Below the pieces are notes generated by a model. That model ran no database searches. It was not told the DNA's origin and saw nothing but the letters and a program-made list of their open reading frames with translations. From the NCBI GenBank assembly GCA_039798265.1, contig JBDKGH010000013.1:60708-124707 (forward strand): a stretch of 64,000 bases of DNA. Direction: 5' to 3'. The position numbers and the translations under genes were made by a program. Shown here in pieces: positions 26,281-34,948 of the stretch. Every line of letters starts with the position of its first letter. Positions within the stretch are counted from its first letter, which is position 1. The DNA is from JBDKGH01 sp039798265. GTDB lineage: Bacteria > Bacteroidota > Bacteroidia > Flavobacteriales_D > Sanyastnellaceae.

Positions 26281-26706
26281 ATGAACACAATGGAATTTCT
26301 TTCAAAAGTTTGGGAAAACGATCCCCAGTACATCATGGGCGGTTTTCTGATCATCTTGATTGGTGCGGTGGCAAAGGCGCGTCTCTTTGCAAAAGGTAAT
26401 CAACCTTGGGTAGCGGCTCTTGTTCCAGTATGGGACATGATCGTAACCCTTAAGATGGTTGGTCGTCCGGTTAGTCATGTGGCCTATTTCTTAGTGCCAG
26501 TGTACAATATTTATTTTGCCTTCAAAGTGCTCATTGAGTTGGCACAAACGTTTGGTAAAGTATCTATTACAGATTATGTGTTAGTGAGCGTATTGAACGT
26601 TTTCTACGTTTTAAACCTAGCACTTGCCTACAACGAAGAATATCTCGGTCCTGTTTATGGACACGATATCAAAGAGGTTGCCTCGCGCAAACCTGCTTTG
26701 GCATAA
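26281..26706 (+). CDS. Small integral membrane protein, DUF5684-like
   Basis: A 141-residue membrane protein with about four hydrophobic segments (near residues 17-33, 42-58, 64-85 and 96-115). The central WVAALVPVWDMIVTLKMVGRP resembles the segment seen in DUF5684 proteins and at the N-terminus of Bacteroidota signal peptidases I (a Trp, Pro and GRP pattern). It has no catalytic Ser/Lys pair, so it is not a peptidase. Function is unknown. A -7-like TACTTTAG (26227-26234), followed by GCTGC, lies 46 bases upstream. A strong double-stem terminator follows. Confidence 0.75.
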   Translation: MNTMEFLSKVWENDPQYIMGGFLIILIGAVAKARLFAKGNQPWVAALVPVWDMIVTLKMVGRPVSHVAYFLVPVYNIYFAFKVLIELAQTFGKVSITDYVLVSVLNVFYVLNLALAYNEEYLGPVYGHDIKEVASRKPALA

Positions 26707-26725
26707 GCATTAATTACACACGAAG

Positions 26726-26779
26726 AATCCCGATACTTTTCTTGACGAATGCGTCAATGAAGTATCGGGATTTTTATTT
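26726..26779. terminator. Bidirectional terminator between DUF5684 gene and alaS
   Basis: The outer 13-bp stem AATCCCGATACTT (26726-26738) pairs with 26760-26772. An inner 6-bp stem TTGACG/CGTCAA (26742-26747 with 26752-26757) stacks within it. The T tract at 26771-26779 serves the plus strand. Confidence 0.88.
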
Positions 26780-26791
26780 TCAAAGGTCTTA

Positions 26792-29395
26792 TTATCCAAT
26801 AAACGCTTTCGCTCTGTTCAAGGCGCCAGCGAGTCCCTCGGCATTATTTCCCCCAGCTGTTGCAAAGAAAGGCTGACCGCCGCCGCCACCTTGAATGTCT
26901 TTTGCAAGGTCGCGAATGATAGCAGAGGCATTGAGGTTTTTCTCTGCCACGAGGTTGTCGGAAACGATACAAGTTAGGGTTGGTTTGCCTCCCACCTCTG
27001 ATCCGAATACAGCAAAAAGATTATCCACTTCACCTTTCAATTGGAAAGCAATGTCTTTGATGTCCGCTGCTTCCAAATCTACTTTTTCAGCAATGAAGTT
27101 TACTCCATTGATTGCAGTAATGCGTGTTTTGATTTCAGATTTTAATTGACCGGCTTTCTCTTTGTTAATCTTATCGAGCTGCTTTTGGAGTTCGGCGTTT
27201 TTGCTTTGCAAATCTCCAATGGCTTTAAGAATATCTTTTGATTTTACTGTCTCGCGAATCGCCGCTAGTTGATCCAGTTCTTCTTGGATAAAACGAAGCG
27301 CACCCGTAGCGGTGAGTGCTTCAATTCGTCGAATACCTGCTGCTACGGCGCTTTCAGATTGAATTTTAAAAATCGCAATTTGTCCCGTTTGATTCACGTG
27401 CGTTCCACCACACAATTCGATGCTTTCGCCAAACTGTATAACACGAACTACCTCGCCATATTTTTCACCAAAAAGCATCATTGCGCCTGTTTTTTTGGCA
27501 TCTTCAATGGGCATTGATCGGTTTTCTATCAGCGCGAAGTTCTTACGAATTAGTTCATTTACCCGAGCTTCAACTTGGGTCAATTCTTCTTCCGTCATCT
27601 TGGAAAAATGAGAGAAGTCAAATCGCAAATAATCGGGATGCACTAAGCTTCCTTTTTGCTCAACGTGTGTACCCAACACTTCACGAAGTGCTTGGTGCAA
27701 CAAGTGAGTAGCACTGTGGTTGCTCATCGTTTCTTGACGACGGGCAGTATCTACCTGTGCTACAAAAGGAACGGTCGGGTTTTCTGGAAGCTCATCGATG
27801 AGATGAACGATCAAATTGTTTTCCTTTTTGGTATCTGTAACGGTCACACGGTCGTTCGCAGAGGTCAATGTGCCTTGATCTCCCACTTGTCCGCCACTTT
27901 CTGCGTAAAAGGGAGTTTTGTTTAATACCACTTGGAAGTGTTCTTTTCCTTTCGCTTTTACTTTTCGATAGCGAAGAATTTTCACGTCAGAACTTAACTC
28001 ATCGTATCCGATGAAGCTAGAATCTCCTTCATGTAAAATAACCCAGTCGTCTGTTTCGAGCTTAGTAGCTGCACGACTGCGTTCTTTTTGTTTTTGAAGT
28101 TCTTCTTCAAATTTTGCTTGATCAATTCGCTTGTTGCTTTCTCCAGCAATCAAAGCCGTGAGGTCAACAGGGAAGCCAAAGGTGTCGTACAATTCAAACA
28201 CCACTTTTCCATCAATCACATCGCCTGATGTTTGATGAATAATGTTTTCAAGAAGCTGAATACCCTTGTCTAATGTGCGAAGGAAACTTTCCTCTTCTTC
28301 TTTAATCACCTTCGCTACTAAGTCGCGGGAGGCTTTTATCTCAGGGAAATTATCGCCCATCTCCGAAGCGAGAACAGGTACAAGTTGGTGAATGAATGCT
28401 TCTTTCAAGTTGAGGAAGCTATATCCGTAGCGGATAGCACGTCGAAGAATACGGCGGATAACATAACCAGCGCCGCCGCTAGAAGGCAATTGACCATCAG
28501 CAATGGCAAAGGAAACCGCACGCACGTGATCAGAAATTACGCGCATGGCAATATCTTGTTTGCTATCGCTTCGCTGATAAGTCAATCCAGACATTTTTTC
28601 CAATACGTTGATGTAAGGAGAAAAAACATCGGTGTCGTAATTACTTACTTTTCCTTGAAGCACCATGCACAGACGTTCGAATCCCATACCAGTGTCCACG
28701 TGGCAAGCAGGAAGAGGTTCGAGCGATCCATCCGCTTTGCGGTTGAATTGCATGAATACGTTATTCCAGATTTCGATCACTTGAGGGTGACTTTCGTTGA
28801 CGAGCGTTTTGCCGTCGATTGCTGCACGCTCCGCATCAGAACGTACATCCACGTGAATTTCCGTACATGGTCCGCATGGGCCAGTATCGCCCATTTCCCA
28901 GAAATTATCTTTTTTATTTCCTTTGAGAATGCGGTCTTCAGCGATAAGACCTTTCCATAAGTCGTAAGCTTCTTGATCGAATTCAAGCTTTTCTTTTGGG
29001 TCGCCCTCAAATACGGTAACATAGAGTCGGTCTTTCGGAATTTGATACACTTCAGTGAGCAATTCCCAAGCCCATGAAATGGCTTCTGCCTTGAAGTAGT
29101 CGCCGAAGGACCAGTTACCCAACATTTCAAACATGGTATGGTGGTAGGTATCTACACCTACTTCCTCCAAGTCGTTATGCTTTCCGCTCACACGCAAACA
29201 CTTTTGAGTATTGGCAATGCGCGGATATTTTATTTCACTGTTGCCGAGGAACAAATCTTTGAATTGATTCATACCGGCATTGGTAAACATCAATGTAGGG
29301 TCTCCTTTTACCACCATTGGTGCAGAAGGGACAATATGATGGCCTTTAGAGGCAAAAAAGTCCAGGAAGGTTTTCCTAATTTCTTTGGACGTCAT
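26792..29395 (-). CDS. alaS: Alanyl-tRNA synthetase
   Basis: Charges tRNA-Ala and edits misacylated serine and glycine. The 867-residue length is normal. The class II catalytic core includes HHTMFEMLGNWSFGDYFK (about 81-98). The editing domain shows SATHLLHQAL (about 557) and the zinc-binding CGGTH (about 660). The C-terminal C-Ala domain ends with a run of glycines, IQGGGGGQPFFA. The start ATG at 29395 follows a -7-like element by 18 bases. Monocistronic; it shares its upstream region with the divergent M23 peptidase gene. Confidence 0.98.
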   Translation of the reverse strand: MTSKEIRKTFLDFFASKGHHIVPSAPMVVKGDPTLMFTNAGMNQFKDLFLGNSEIKYPRIANTQKCLRVSGKHNDLEEVGVDTYHHTMFEMLGNWSFGDYFKAEAISWAWELLTEVYQIPKDRLYVTVFEGDPKEKLEFDQEAYDLWKGLIAEDRILKGNKKDNFWEMGDTGPCGPCTEIHVDVRSDAERAAIDGKTLVNESHPQVIEIWNNVFMQFNRKADGSLEPLPACHVDTGMGFERLCMVLQGKVSNYDTDVFSPYINVLEKMSGLTYQRSDSKQDIAMRVISDHVRAVSFAIADGQLPSSGGAGYVIRRILRRAIRYGYSFLNLKEAFIHQLVPVLASEMGDNFPEIKASRDLVAKVIKEEEESFLRTLDKGIQLLENIIHQTSGDVIDGKVVFELYDTFGFPVDLTALIAGESNKRIDQAKFEEELQKQKERSRAATKLETDDWVILHEGDSSFIGYDELSSDVKILRYRKVKAKGKEHFQVVLNKTPFYAESGGQVGDQGTLTSANDRVTVTDTKKENNLIVHLIDELPENPTVPFVAQVDTARRQETMSNHSATHLLHQALREVLGTHVEQKGSLVHPDYLRFDFSHFSKMTEEELTQVEARVNELIRKNFALIENRSMPIEDAKKTGAMMLFGEKYGEVVRVIQFGESIELCGGTHVNQTGQIAIFKIQSESAVAAGIRRIEALTATGALRFIQEELDQLAAIRETVKSKDILKAIGDLQSKNAELQKQLDKINKEKAGQLKSEIKTRITAINGVNFIAEKVDLEAADIKDIAFQLKGEVDNLFAVFGSEVGGKPTLTCIVSDNLVAEKNLNASAIIRDLAKDIQGGGGGQPFFATAGGNNAEGLAGALNRAKAFIG

Positions 29396-29413
29396 AGTTT
29401 TTTCTTTGAGGCG

Positions 29414-29421
29414 CGAAAATA
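29414..29421 (-). promoter_or_regulatory. -7 promoter element of alaS
   Basis: On the minus strand TATTTTCG followed by CGCCTC lies 18 bases before the ATG. It has one mismatch to TAnnTTTG and no clear -33 box. Confidence 0.45.
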
Positions 29422-29472
29422 CGTCATTTTCATTGTGCTAGGCAGTTCAAATCGGCTCTTTTGACGCCCATT

Positions 29473-29502
29473 TTTGGTAAGTTCGATTTGGTGCTATATT
29501 AG
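29473..29502 (+). promoter_or_regulatory. Promoter of the M23 peptidase gene
   Basis: TTTG (29473-29476), an 18-base spacer and TATATTAG (29495-29502) followed by CCCCTC. The -7 box has one mismatch. The ATG at 29516 is 13 bases downstream. This also shows that the TTG at 29474 is a -33 box, not a start codon. Confidence 0.6.
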
Positions 29503-29515
29503 CCCCTCTAACGCT

Positions 29516-30487
29516 ATGGCCAAGTTTAAGTACAAATTCAACCCTACCACGCTCAACTTTGAGAAGATCAGTCTCAGTGTGCGCGACTATTTGGTAGTGG
29601 CTTTGAGGTACTTATTGGCTGGTGGAGTAATTGGCGGAATTGGTGTTGTTCTGTACGCGTCTTTTTTCAAAGATCCGGAAACAGCACGATTGGATAGAGA
29701 AATCAAATACCTCCGCAATCAATTGGAGGATCTCAATAATGAGATAGATACCTTAGAGGTATTAGCGGTTGATCTTCAAGATAAAGACGATAATGTTTAC
29801 CGTTCGATATTTGGGGCCGATCCTTATCCTGAGCATCTGCGGAGAGGTGGAGTAGGAGGATCTGATCGCTATAAAAATTTGAAAGGCTACGAAAGCAGCG
29901 ATGGGATCATTGAAACTAAAAAGCGCATAGGTCGCTTGCAACGCATGCTTGTTGCACAAAGCAAATCCTACAAGGAAGTATTTGACTTGGCGAGTGCACA
30001 AAAAGAAATGCTGCAGTCTATTCCGGCTATACAACCGGTGAGCAATAAGGATCTAAGACGTATTGCTTCGGGTTTCGGTATGCGTATTCACCCCATTTAC
30101 AAACTATCCAAAATGCATACAGGTCTCGACTTTACTGCTGATATCGGCACGGAGATCTATGCTACAGGTGATGGTGTAATTGAGGCCGTGGATAGCAAGT
30201 TGAGTGGTTATGGACACCATGTGATCATTCAGCACGGCTACGGCTATGAAACACTTTATGCTCACATGAGCAAGGTGACCGTTCGCACCGGTGAAAAAGT
30301 AAAAAGAGGGCAGGTAATCGGTTATGTAGGGAACACAGGAACCTCTACAGGGCCTCACTTGCACTATGAAGTGATTAAAAATGGTGTGAAAGTGGATCCT
30401 GCGTTTTATTTTTACAGCGACATTACGCCTGAGCAGTACGAAGACCTCTTGCAGCGCGCGGCGAATGCCAACCAATCGTTTGACTAA
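29516..30487 (+). CDS. M23 family (LytM-type) metallopeptidase, membrane anchored
   Basis: A peptidoglycan endopeptidase or a non-catalytic regulator of one, exported by an N-terminal membrane anchor. The 323-residue protein starts at the ATG at 29516. A transmembrane helix lies at about residues 22-47, then a coiled coil (about 55-85) and a second helical linker (about 130-170). The LytM domain (about 180-310) carries the zinc ligands: histidine in RIHPIY, the HTGLDF pair and HLHYEV near 281-283. All look intact, so it is likely active. The MerR gene follows 12 bases later, suggesting co-transcription. Confidence 0.93.
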   Translation: MAKFKYKFNPTTLNFEKISLSVRDYLVVALRYLLAGGVIGGIGVVLYASFFKDPETARLDREIKYLRNQLEDLNNEIDTLEVLAVDLQDKDDNVYRSIFGADPYPEHLRRGGVGGSDRYKNLKGYESSDGIIETKKRIGRLQRMLVAQSKSYKEVFDLASAQKEMLQSIPAIQPVSNKDLRRIASGFGMRIHPIYKLSKMHTGLDFTADIGTEIYATGDGVIEAVDSKLSGYGHHVIIQHGYGYETLYAHMSKVTVRTGEKVKRGQVIGYVGNTGTSTGPHLHYEVIKNGVKVDPAFYFYSDITPEQYEDLLQRAANANQSFD

Positions 30488-30499
30488 ACTTACCTTAAC

Positions 30500-30832
30500 G
30501 TGATTCCTAAACTGTCTGAAATAGAGAAGCTCTATTTCTCCATTGGAGAAGTAGCTGAAATGTTCGATGTGAATTCATCTTTGATTCGTTTTTGGGAAAA
30601 AGAATTTCCGCAATTGCAGCCACGTAAAAACAACCGAGGCAATCGGGTGTATTCAAAAAAGGATATTGAACTCTTTCGTAAGATTCATCATTTAGTAAAA
30701 GAAAAGGGTTACACGTTGGAAGGTGCAAAAAATGCGCTTCGCAAAAAGGTAGAACCGGAAGCTGGTGAGTCCTTGGTGAATCGATTGATCCATATCCGAT
30801 CTGAATTGAGTTCCATCGCTAGCGCTATCTAA
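30500..30832 (+). CDS. MerR family transcriptional regulator
   Basis: A 110-residue DNA-binding protein with the MerR winged helix: YFSIGEVAEMFDVNSSLIRF (helix-turn-helix, about 12-31), then WEKEFPQL and a wing with RGNRVYSKKDI. The C-terminal part is short and has no cysteine cluster, so it senses no metal in the way classic MerR proteins do. The start is GTG at 30500. It is 12 bases after the M23 peptidase gene; that pairing is common in Bacteroidota, but its targets are unknown. Confidence 0.9.
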   Translation: MIPKLSEIEKLYFSIGEVAEMFDVNSSLIRFWEKEFPQLQPRKNNRGNRVYSKKDIELFRKIHHLVKEKGYTLEGAKNALRKKVEPEAGESLVNRLIHIRSELSSIASAI

Positions 30833-30874
30833 GCACGTACGAACTTTTTTCTTTACCGCCTGTTGTAGGTGGGT

Positions 30875-32164
30875 ATGAAAAAGGGCATTGTCTGGTTTCG
30901 CACCGACTTACGTTTACACGATCATCTTCCGTTAGAAAATGCATTGCAACAATGTGATGCCATTCTTCCTGTTTTTTTCTTTGATGATCGGTTTTATGGT
31001 AATGCCATTTCCGGTTGGAAGAAGGCAAGTCCAAGGAGGCTGAATTTTTTACTCGAATGCCTTCGCGATCTTCAAATGAGCCTCCGAAAGAAAGGAGGAG
31101 ATCTACTTTTTATTCAAGGACGACCAGAAGAACATTTGCCGCGCCTAGTGCAAGAGTTTAATGCGAGTTCTTTGTTTTTCTCCAAAGAAGCAGCCTTCGA
31201 AGAGCAAAGAATAGAGGCTAATGTTACCACCTTGCTTCCTTCGGTTCGCATTCAATCCTATTTTAATCACACCCTTGTAGATCCGGCTCGCATGCCTTTT
31301 TCGGTAAGCGAACTTCCTGATTTGTTCACCAACTTTCGCCAGAAGGTGGAGCGTCAAGGTGTTTTTCCTGTATCGATAGCCTCACGCGAAGCAATTCCAA
31401 CGATTGATTTTGAACCAACGAATATTCCAACTTTACAAGACTGGGGCTTGCAGGTGCCAATAATGGATGACCGTTCTGTGTTTCCCTTTGCAGGTGGCGA
31501 ACAACAGGCGCTCGATCGATTAGAAGAGTATGTTTGGAATACCGAATGCATATCCACTTATAAGTTGACTCGCAACGGCCTTTTGGGAAAAAACTTTAGT
31601 TCTAAATTTTCGCCATGGCTTTCGCTCGGTGCGCTTTCATCACGTTTCATTGCCGATGAAGTAGCGCAGTTTGAAGAACAAGTAGAAAAGAACGACTCTA
31701 CTTATTGGATGATTTTTGAACTGTTGTGGCGTGATTTTTTTCGCCTCAATGCAATGAAACACGGGGCTAAATTATTTCAGCAAAATGGTTTTGGAGGCGG
31801 TCCTACACGAGTTCATTTTCCACACAAGGAGAGTTTTTGGAACAGTTGGATCACAGGTACTACAGGAGAAGATTGGGTGGATGCCAATATGCGCGAATTA
31901 GTACTAACTGGATTTATGAGTAACCGCGGAAGGCAAAATGTGGCCAGTTACGCGGTGCATGATTTAGGACTAAACTGGATCAAGTGCGCTGAATTTTTTG
32001 AGTATCACTTACTCGACTATGATCCTTGTAGTAACTATGGCAATTGGGCCTATGTGGCTGGCGTGGGCAATGATGCCAGGCTAGATCGCAAATTCAACAT
32101 GAAGAAGCAAGCAAATGATTATGATGCAAACGGTGCATATAGAAAAACTTGGTTGAACAGATGA
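30875..32164 (+). CDS. Cryptochrome DASH family photolyase
   Basis: A flavin-binding photolyase of the DASH type, which repairs cyclobutane dimers chiefly in single-stranded DNA or signals light. The 429-residue protein has an N-terminal alpha/beta antenna domain starting GIVWFRTDLRLHDHLPL and a helical FAD domain. The FAD domain holds the DASH signatures YKLTRNGLLG, FSSKFSPWLSLGALS, LLWRDFFRLN, ANMRELVLTGFMSNRGRQN and LDYDPCSNYGNWAYVAGVGN. I use the ATG at 30875; a GTG two codons earlier is possible. Its TGA stop overlaps the next start (ATGA), the first link in a coupled cry-DUF2805-photolyase run. Confidence 0.93.
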   Translation: MKKGIVWFRTDLRLHDHLPLENALQQCDAILPVFFFDDRFYGNAISGWKKASPRRLNFLLECLRDLQMSLRKKGGDLLFIQGRPEEHLPRLVQEFNASSLFFSKEAAFEEQRIEANVTTLLPSVRIQSYFNHTLVDPARMPFSVSELPDLFTNFRQKVERQGVFPVSIASREAIPTIDFEPTNIPTLQDWGLQVPIMDDRSVFPFAGGEQQALDRLEEYVWNTECISTYKLTRNGLLGKNFSSKFSPWLSLGALSSRFIADEVAQFEEQVEKNDSTYWMIFELLWRDFFRLNAMKHGAKLFQQNGFGGGPTRVHFPHKESFWNSWITGTTGEDWVDANMRELVLTGFMSNRGRQNVASYAVHDLGLNWIKCAEFFEYHLLDYDPCSNYGNWAYVAGVGNDARLDRKFNMKKQANDYDANGAYRKTWLNR

Positions 32165-32445
32165 GAGAACAAAAAGCATTGACGCCAGAAGATATAGATC
32201 GCATTATTGGCATGGCTTGGGAGGACAGAACGCCTTTTGAGGCGATCGAATTTCAATTTGGCTTGAAAGAAAAGGAGGTGATCGAACTCATGCGAACACA
32301 TATGAAGGCAACGAGCTTTCGAATGTGGAGAAAGCGCATGGCCGGACGCACCACCAAACATGCTGAGCTGAGAGGAGAAGATGTTGATCGTTTTCGATGC
32401 ACCCGTCAGCGTGCCATTTCCAACAATAAAATAAGCAAGCGATAA
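32161..32445 (+). CDS. DUF2805 / TIGR03643 family small protein
   Basis: A 94-residue basic protein of unknown function. It starts with a helical segment (LTPEDIDRIIGMAWEDRTPF) that looks like a helix-turn-helix, followed by FGLKEKEVIELMRTHMK and a basic tail with SFRMWRKRMAGRTTKH. Members of this family repeatedly occur next to cryptochrome and photolyase genes, which suggests a DNA-related accessory role, but none is shown. The start codon overlaps the cry stop (ATGA) and its stop overlaps the next start (TAATG). So all three are translated together. It is too basic and conserved to be chance coding. Confidence 0.85.
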   Translation: MREQKALTPEDIDRIIGMAWEDRTPFEAIEFQFGLKEKEVIELMRTHMKATSFRMWRKRMAGRTTKHAELRGEDVDRFRCTRQRAISNNKISKR

Positions 32446-33929
32446 TGCAAGGCTTGTTGAGAATTATATATCCACATCAGTTGTTTGAGCAGTTGCCGAA
32501 TGAACATTCGGTTATGTTGGTAGAAGATGATTTGTTTTTTAATCAATACTCCTTTCATCAACAAAAAATAGTATTGCATCGTGCTTCAATGAAGCGATAT
32601 GAAGCGCGATTAAGATCCGAAGGTAAGGAGGTGAGTTACATCGAATCTATCGATGAAAGAAATCAGACCGCCCATTTATTCAGGTGGTTGAGTGATAATG
32701 GTTATCAAGAAGTGGTCGTTTATGATCCGGAAGATTATTTGCTCAATCGGCGCATAGATCGGTATTCTGAACGATTTGTAGTGAAGGTGAAAAAGGAAGC
32801 CTCACTCAATTTTTTGAATTCAAAAGAAGAAATACGGGCTTTTTATAAAGACCGCAAGCGATATTTTCTCACTGATTTTTATATCGCCGAACGAAAGAAA
32901 AGGAAAATTTTACTCGATGGAATGGGAAAACCATTGGGAGAAAAGTGGACGTTTGATACGGAGAATAGGCAAAAAATGCCTGCGGGAATGAAGGTGCCCG
33001 AGGTACATCAATTCAAAGAACGTCCGGAAGTAAAAGAAGCGAAGGAGTATGTTTCAACGCACTTCGGAACCAATTACGGATCGCTTGAAACCTTTAATTA
33101 TCCCATAGATGCCGAAGAGGCAAAAGTTGTACTTCGAGATTTTTTACACAACAAATGGAGCCATTACGGCGTTTATCAAGATGCTATAGTGAAAGGGGAG
33201 TCTTATTTGTTTCATAGCCTTCTGACTCCGGCTTTAAATATTGGGCTGCTTTCTCCCAATCAAATTGTACAGGAGTCATTAGAATATGCATCCGCACATG
33301 AGGTGCCGATGAATTCGGTGGAAGGTTTTATTCGTCAAGTAGTAGGTTGGAGAGAGTACATACGCGCTGTTTATTTCTTAGAAGGAGTAAAAGAACGCAC
33401 GACAAATTACTGGGGACACAAGCGAAAAATACCTATTTCATTTTGGCAAGGAACAACGGGCATATTGCCGGTTGACGAAGTAGTTCAACGATTAAATAAA
33501 ACAGCGTATAACCATCATATCGAACGTTTGATGGTGTTGGGTAATTTCTTTTTGTTGTGCGAATTTGATCCGGATGAGGTGTATAAGTGGTTTATGGAAA
33601 TGTACATCGATAGTTACGATTGGGTGATGGTACCGAATGTATATGGTATGACTCAGTTCGCTGACGGGGGATTGATGAGTACGAAGCCATACATCAGCGG
33701 CTCCAATTACTTGCACAAAATGAGCAATTATCCAAAAGGACCGTGGTCAGAAGTTTGGGACGCATTGTTTTGGAATTTCATTGATAAGCACCGTGATTTT
33801 TTTCTACAAAATCCTCGATTATCCATGATGGTGCGCACGTGGGACAAGATGTTACCGGCGAAGAGAACCTTTTTGCTAGAAAAGGCGGAGCGTTATTTTG
33901 CGTCGCTGGATAAGGAAAATGAAGGCTAA
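32445..33929 (+). CDS. Cryptochrome/photolyase family protein, FeS-BCP (6-4) type without cluster cysteines
   Basis: A 494-residue homologue of prokaryotic (6-4) photolyases such as Agrobacterium PhrB. It shows the family pattern: N-terminal IYPHQLFE and VMLVEDDLFF, an FAD domain with RQVVGWREYIRAVYF, NHHIERLMVLGN, ADGGLMSTKPYISG and NPRLSMMVRTWDKM. In PhrB four cysteines hold a 4Fe-4S cluster. Here the first site reads GTTGILPV (about 335-342), the segment that normally carries the others reads NYPKGPWSEVWDALFW (about 427-442), and the protein has only one cysteine in all (Cys372). So a cluster is very unlikely. It may still repair DNA. It is last of the translationally coupled cry-DUF2805-photolyase trio. 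Confidence 0.88.
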   Translation: MQGLLRIIYPHQLFEQLPNEHSVMLVEDDLFFNQYSFHQQKIVLHRASMKRYEARLRSEGKEVSYIESIDERNQTAHLFRWLSDNGYQEVVVYDPEDYLLNRRIDRYSERFVVKVKKEASLNFLNSKEEIRAFYKDRKRYFLTDFYIAERKKRKILLDGMGKPLGEKWTFDTENRQKMPAGMKVPEVHQFKERPEVKEAKEYVSTHFGTNYGSLETFNYPIDAEEAKVVLRDFLHNKWSHYGVYQDAIVKGESYLFHSLLTPALNIGLLSPNQIVQESLEYASAHEVPMNSVEGFIRQVVGWREYIRAVYFLEGVKERTTNYWGHKRKIPISFWQGTTGILPVDEVVQRLNKTAYNHHIERLMVLGNFFLLCEFDPDEVYKWFMEMYIDSYDWVMVPNVYGMTQFADGGLMSTKPYISGSNYLHKMSNYPKGPWSEVWDALFWNFIDKHRDFFLQNPRLSMMVRTWDKMLPAKRTFLLEKAERYFASLDKENEG

Positions 33930-33966
33930 TCCACTTTTGAGGCGAAATATTTCGGAATTTCGCACC

Positions 33967-34896
33967 ATGGCAAAAGGATTGGTGCTCAAGTCAACGGGCA
34001 AGTGGTATGAGGTAATGGGTGAAGATCAGAAGATTTACACCTGTCAAATCCGTGGTAAGCTCCGTTTAAAAGGGGCTGTTACAACCAATCCTGTGGCTGC
34101 AGGCGATCGAGTGGTTTTTGAGATAGAAGAAGAGAACACCGGTACCATCAAGGATATTGAAGAACGCAAGAATTACATTATTCGAAGAAGCGTCAATCTT
34201 TCTAAAGAAGCGCAGATTGTGGCTTCTAATCTTGATCAAGCGTTGTTAGTAGTTACGGCCACTCGACCGCAAACAACACCAGGTTTTATTGATCGTTTTT
34301 TGGTTACCGCAGAGGCCTATAATGTGCCTGTGGTGATTGTTTTTCATAAAATGGATCAGTATAACGAAGAAGAATTAGATGAAGTCGTGGATTTGATCGA
34401 TACCTATCAACAAATAGGTTATACATGTATACCTACCTCATTAGTAAATGGTCAGGGACTCGATCAAGTAAAGGACTTATTGAAGGATAAAATCACACTT
34501 ATATCGGGTCATTCGGGTACGGGTAAATCCTCATTGGTGAATCACTTCATTCCGGGTAAGGATTTGCGCATTGGCGAAATTTCAGAGTCCAGCAGAAAGG
34601 GACAGCATACGACCACTTTTGCCGAGATGCATGCACTGCCTTTCGGAGGATTTATAGTAGATACTCCGGGTATAAAGGGATTTGGGTTAGTTGATATCCC
34701 CAAAGAACAACTCCATCATTATTTTATTGAGTTTTTCAAATTGTTAGGCGATTGCAAATTTGGAAATTGCAAACACCTCAATGAGCCTGGCTGTGCAGTA
34801 AGAGCAGCCTTGGAGAACGATGAGGTCTCTGCTTCACGATATAATAGTTATCTCTCCATGTGGGAAGATGAAGATGAACGATCTCCTTATCGATAA
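33967..34896 (+). CDS. rsgA: Ribosome small subunit biogenesis GTPase RsgA
   Basis: A circularly permuted GTPase that checks maturation of the 30S subunit. The 309-residue protein begins MAKGLVLKSTGKWYEV, the usual start of this family, so the upstream in-frame extension overlapping the photolyase gene is rejected. An N-terminal OB fold is followed by permuted motifs: HKMD (G4), GHSGTGKSSLVN (G1, about 180), DTPG (G3), then a zinc knuckle CKFGNCKHLNEPGC. It lies 37 bases after the photolyase gene and ends at a strong terminator. Confidence 0.96.
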   Translation: MAKGLVLKSTGKWYEVMGEDQKIYTCQIRGKLRLKGAVTTNPVAAGDRVVFEIEEENTGTIKDIEERKNYIIRRSVNLSKEAQIVASNLDQALLVVTATRPQTTPGFIDRFLVTAEAYNVPVVIVFHKMDQYNEEELDEVVDLIDTYQQIGYTCIPTSLVNGQGLDQVKDLLKDKITLISGHSGTGKSSLVNHFIPGKDLRIGEISESSRKGQHTTTFAEMHALPFGGFIVDTPGIKGFGLVDIPKEQLHHYFIEFFKLLGDCKFGNCKHLNEPGCAVRAALENDEVSASRYNSYLSMWEDEDERSPYR

Positions 34897-34897
34897 G

Positions 34898-34930
34898 AAA
34901 AAAAGTCCCGAAGCGATCGGGACTTTTTTT
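34898..34930. terminator. Bidirectional terminator between rsgA and the TonB receptor
   Basis: A perfect 13-bp stem (34898-34910 with 34918-34930; core AGTCCCG/CGGGACT) has a 7-base loop and A and T runs on opposite sides. It works for both converging genes. Confidence 0.9.
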
Positions 34931-34948
34931 ATTGTGATGGAAGTGTTT

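Noticed and set aside
33898..33966. Upstream in-frame extension of rsgA overlapping the photolyase gene
   Set aside because: The family start MAKGLVLKSTG begins at 33967; the 23 extra residues have no counterpart in RsgA proteins as I know them.
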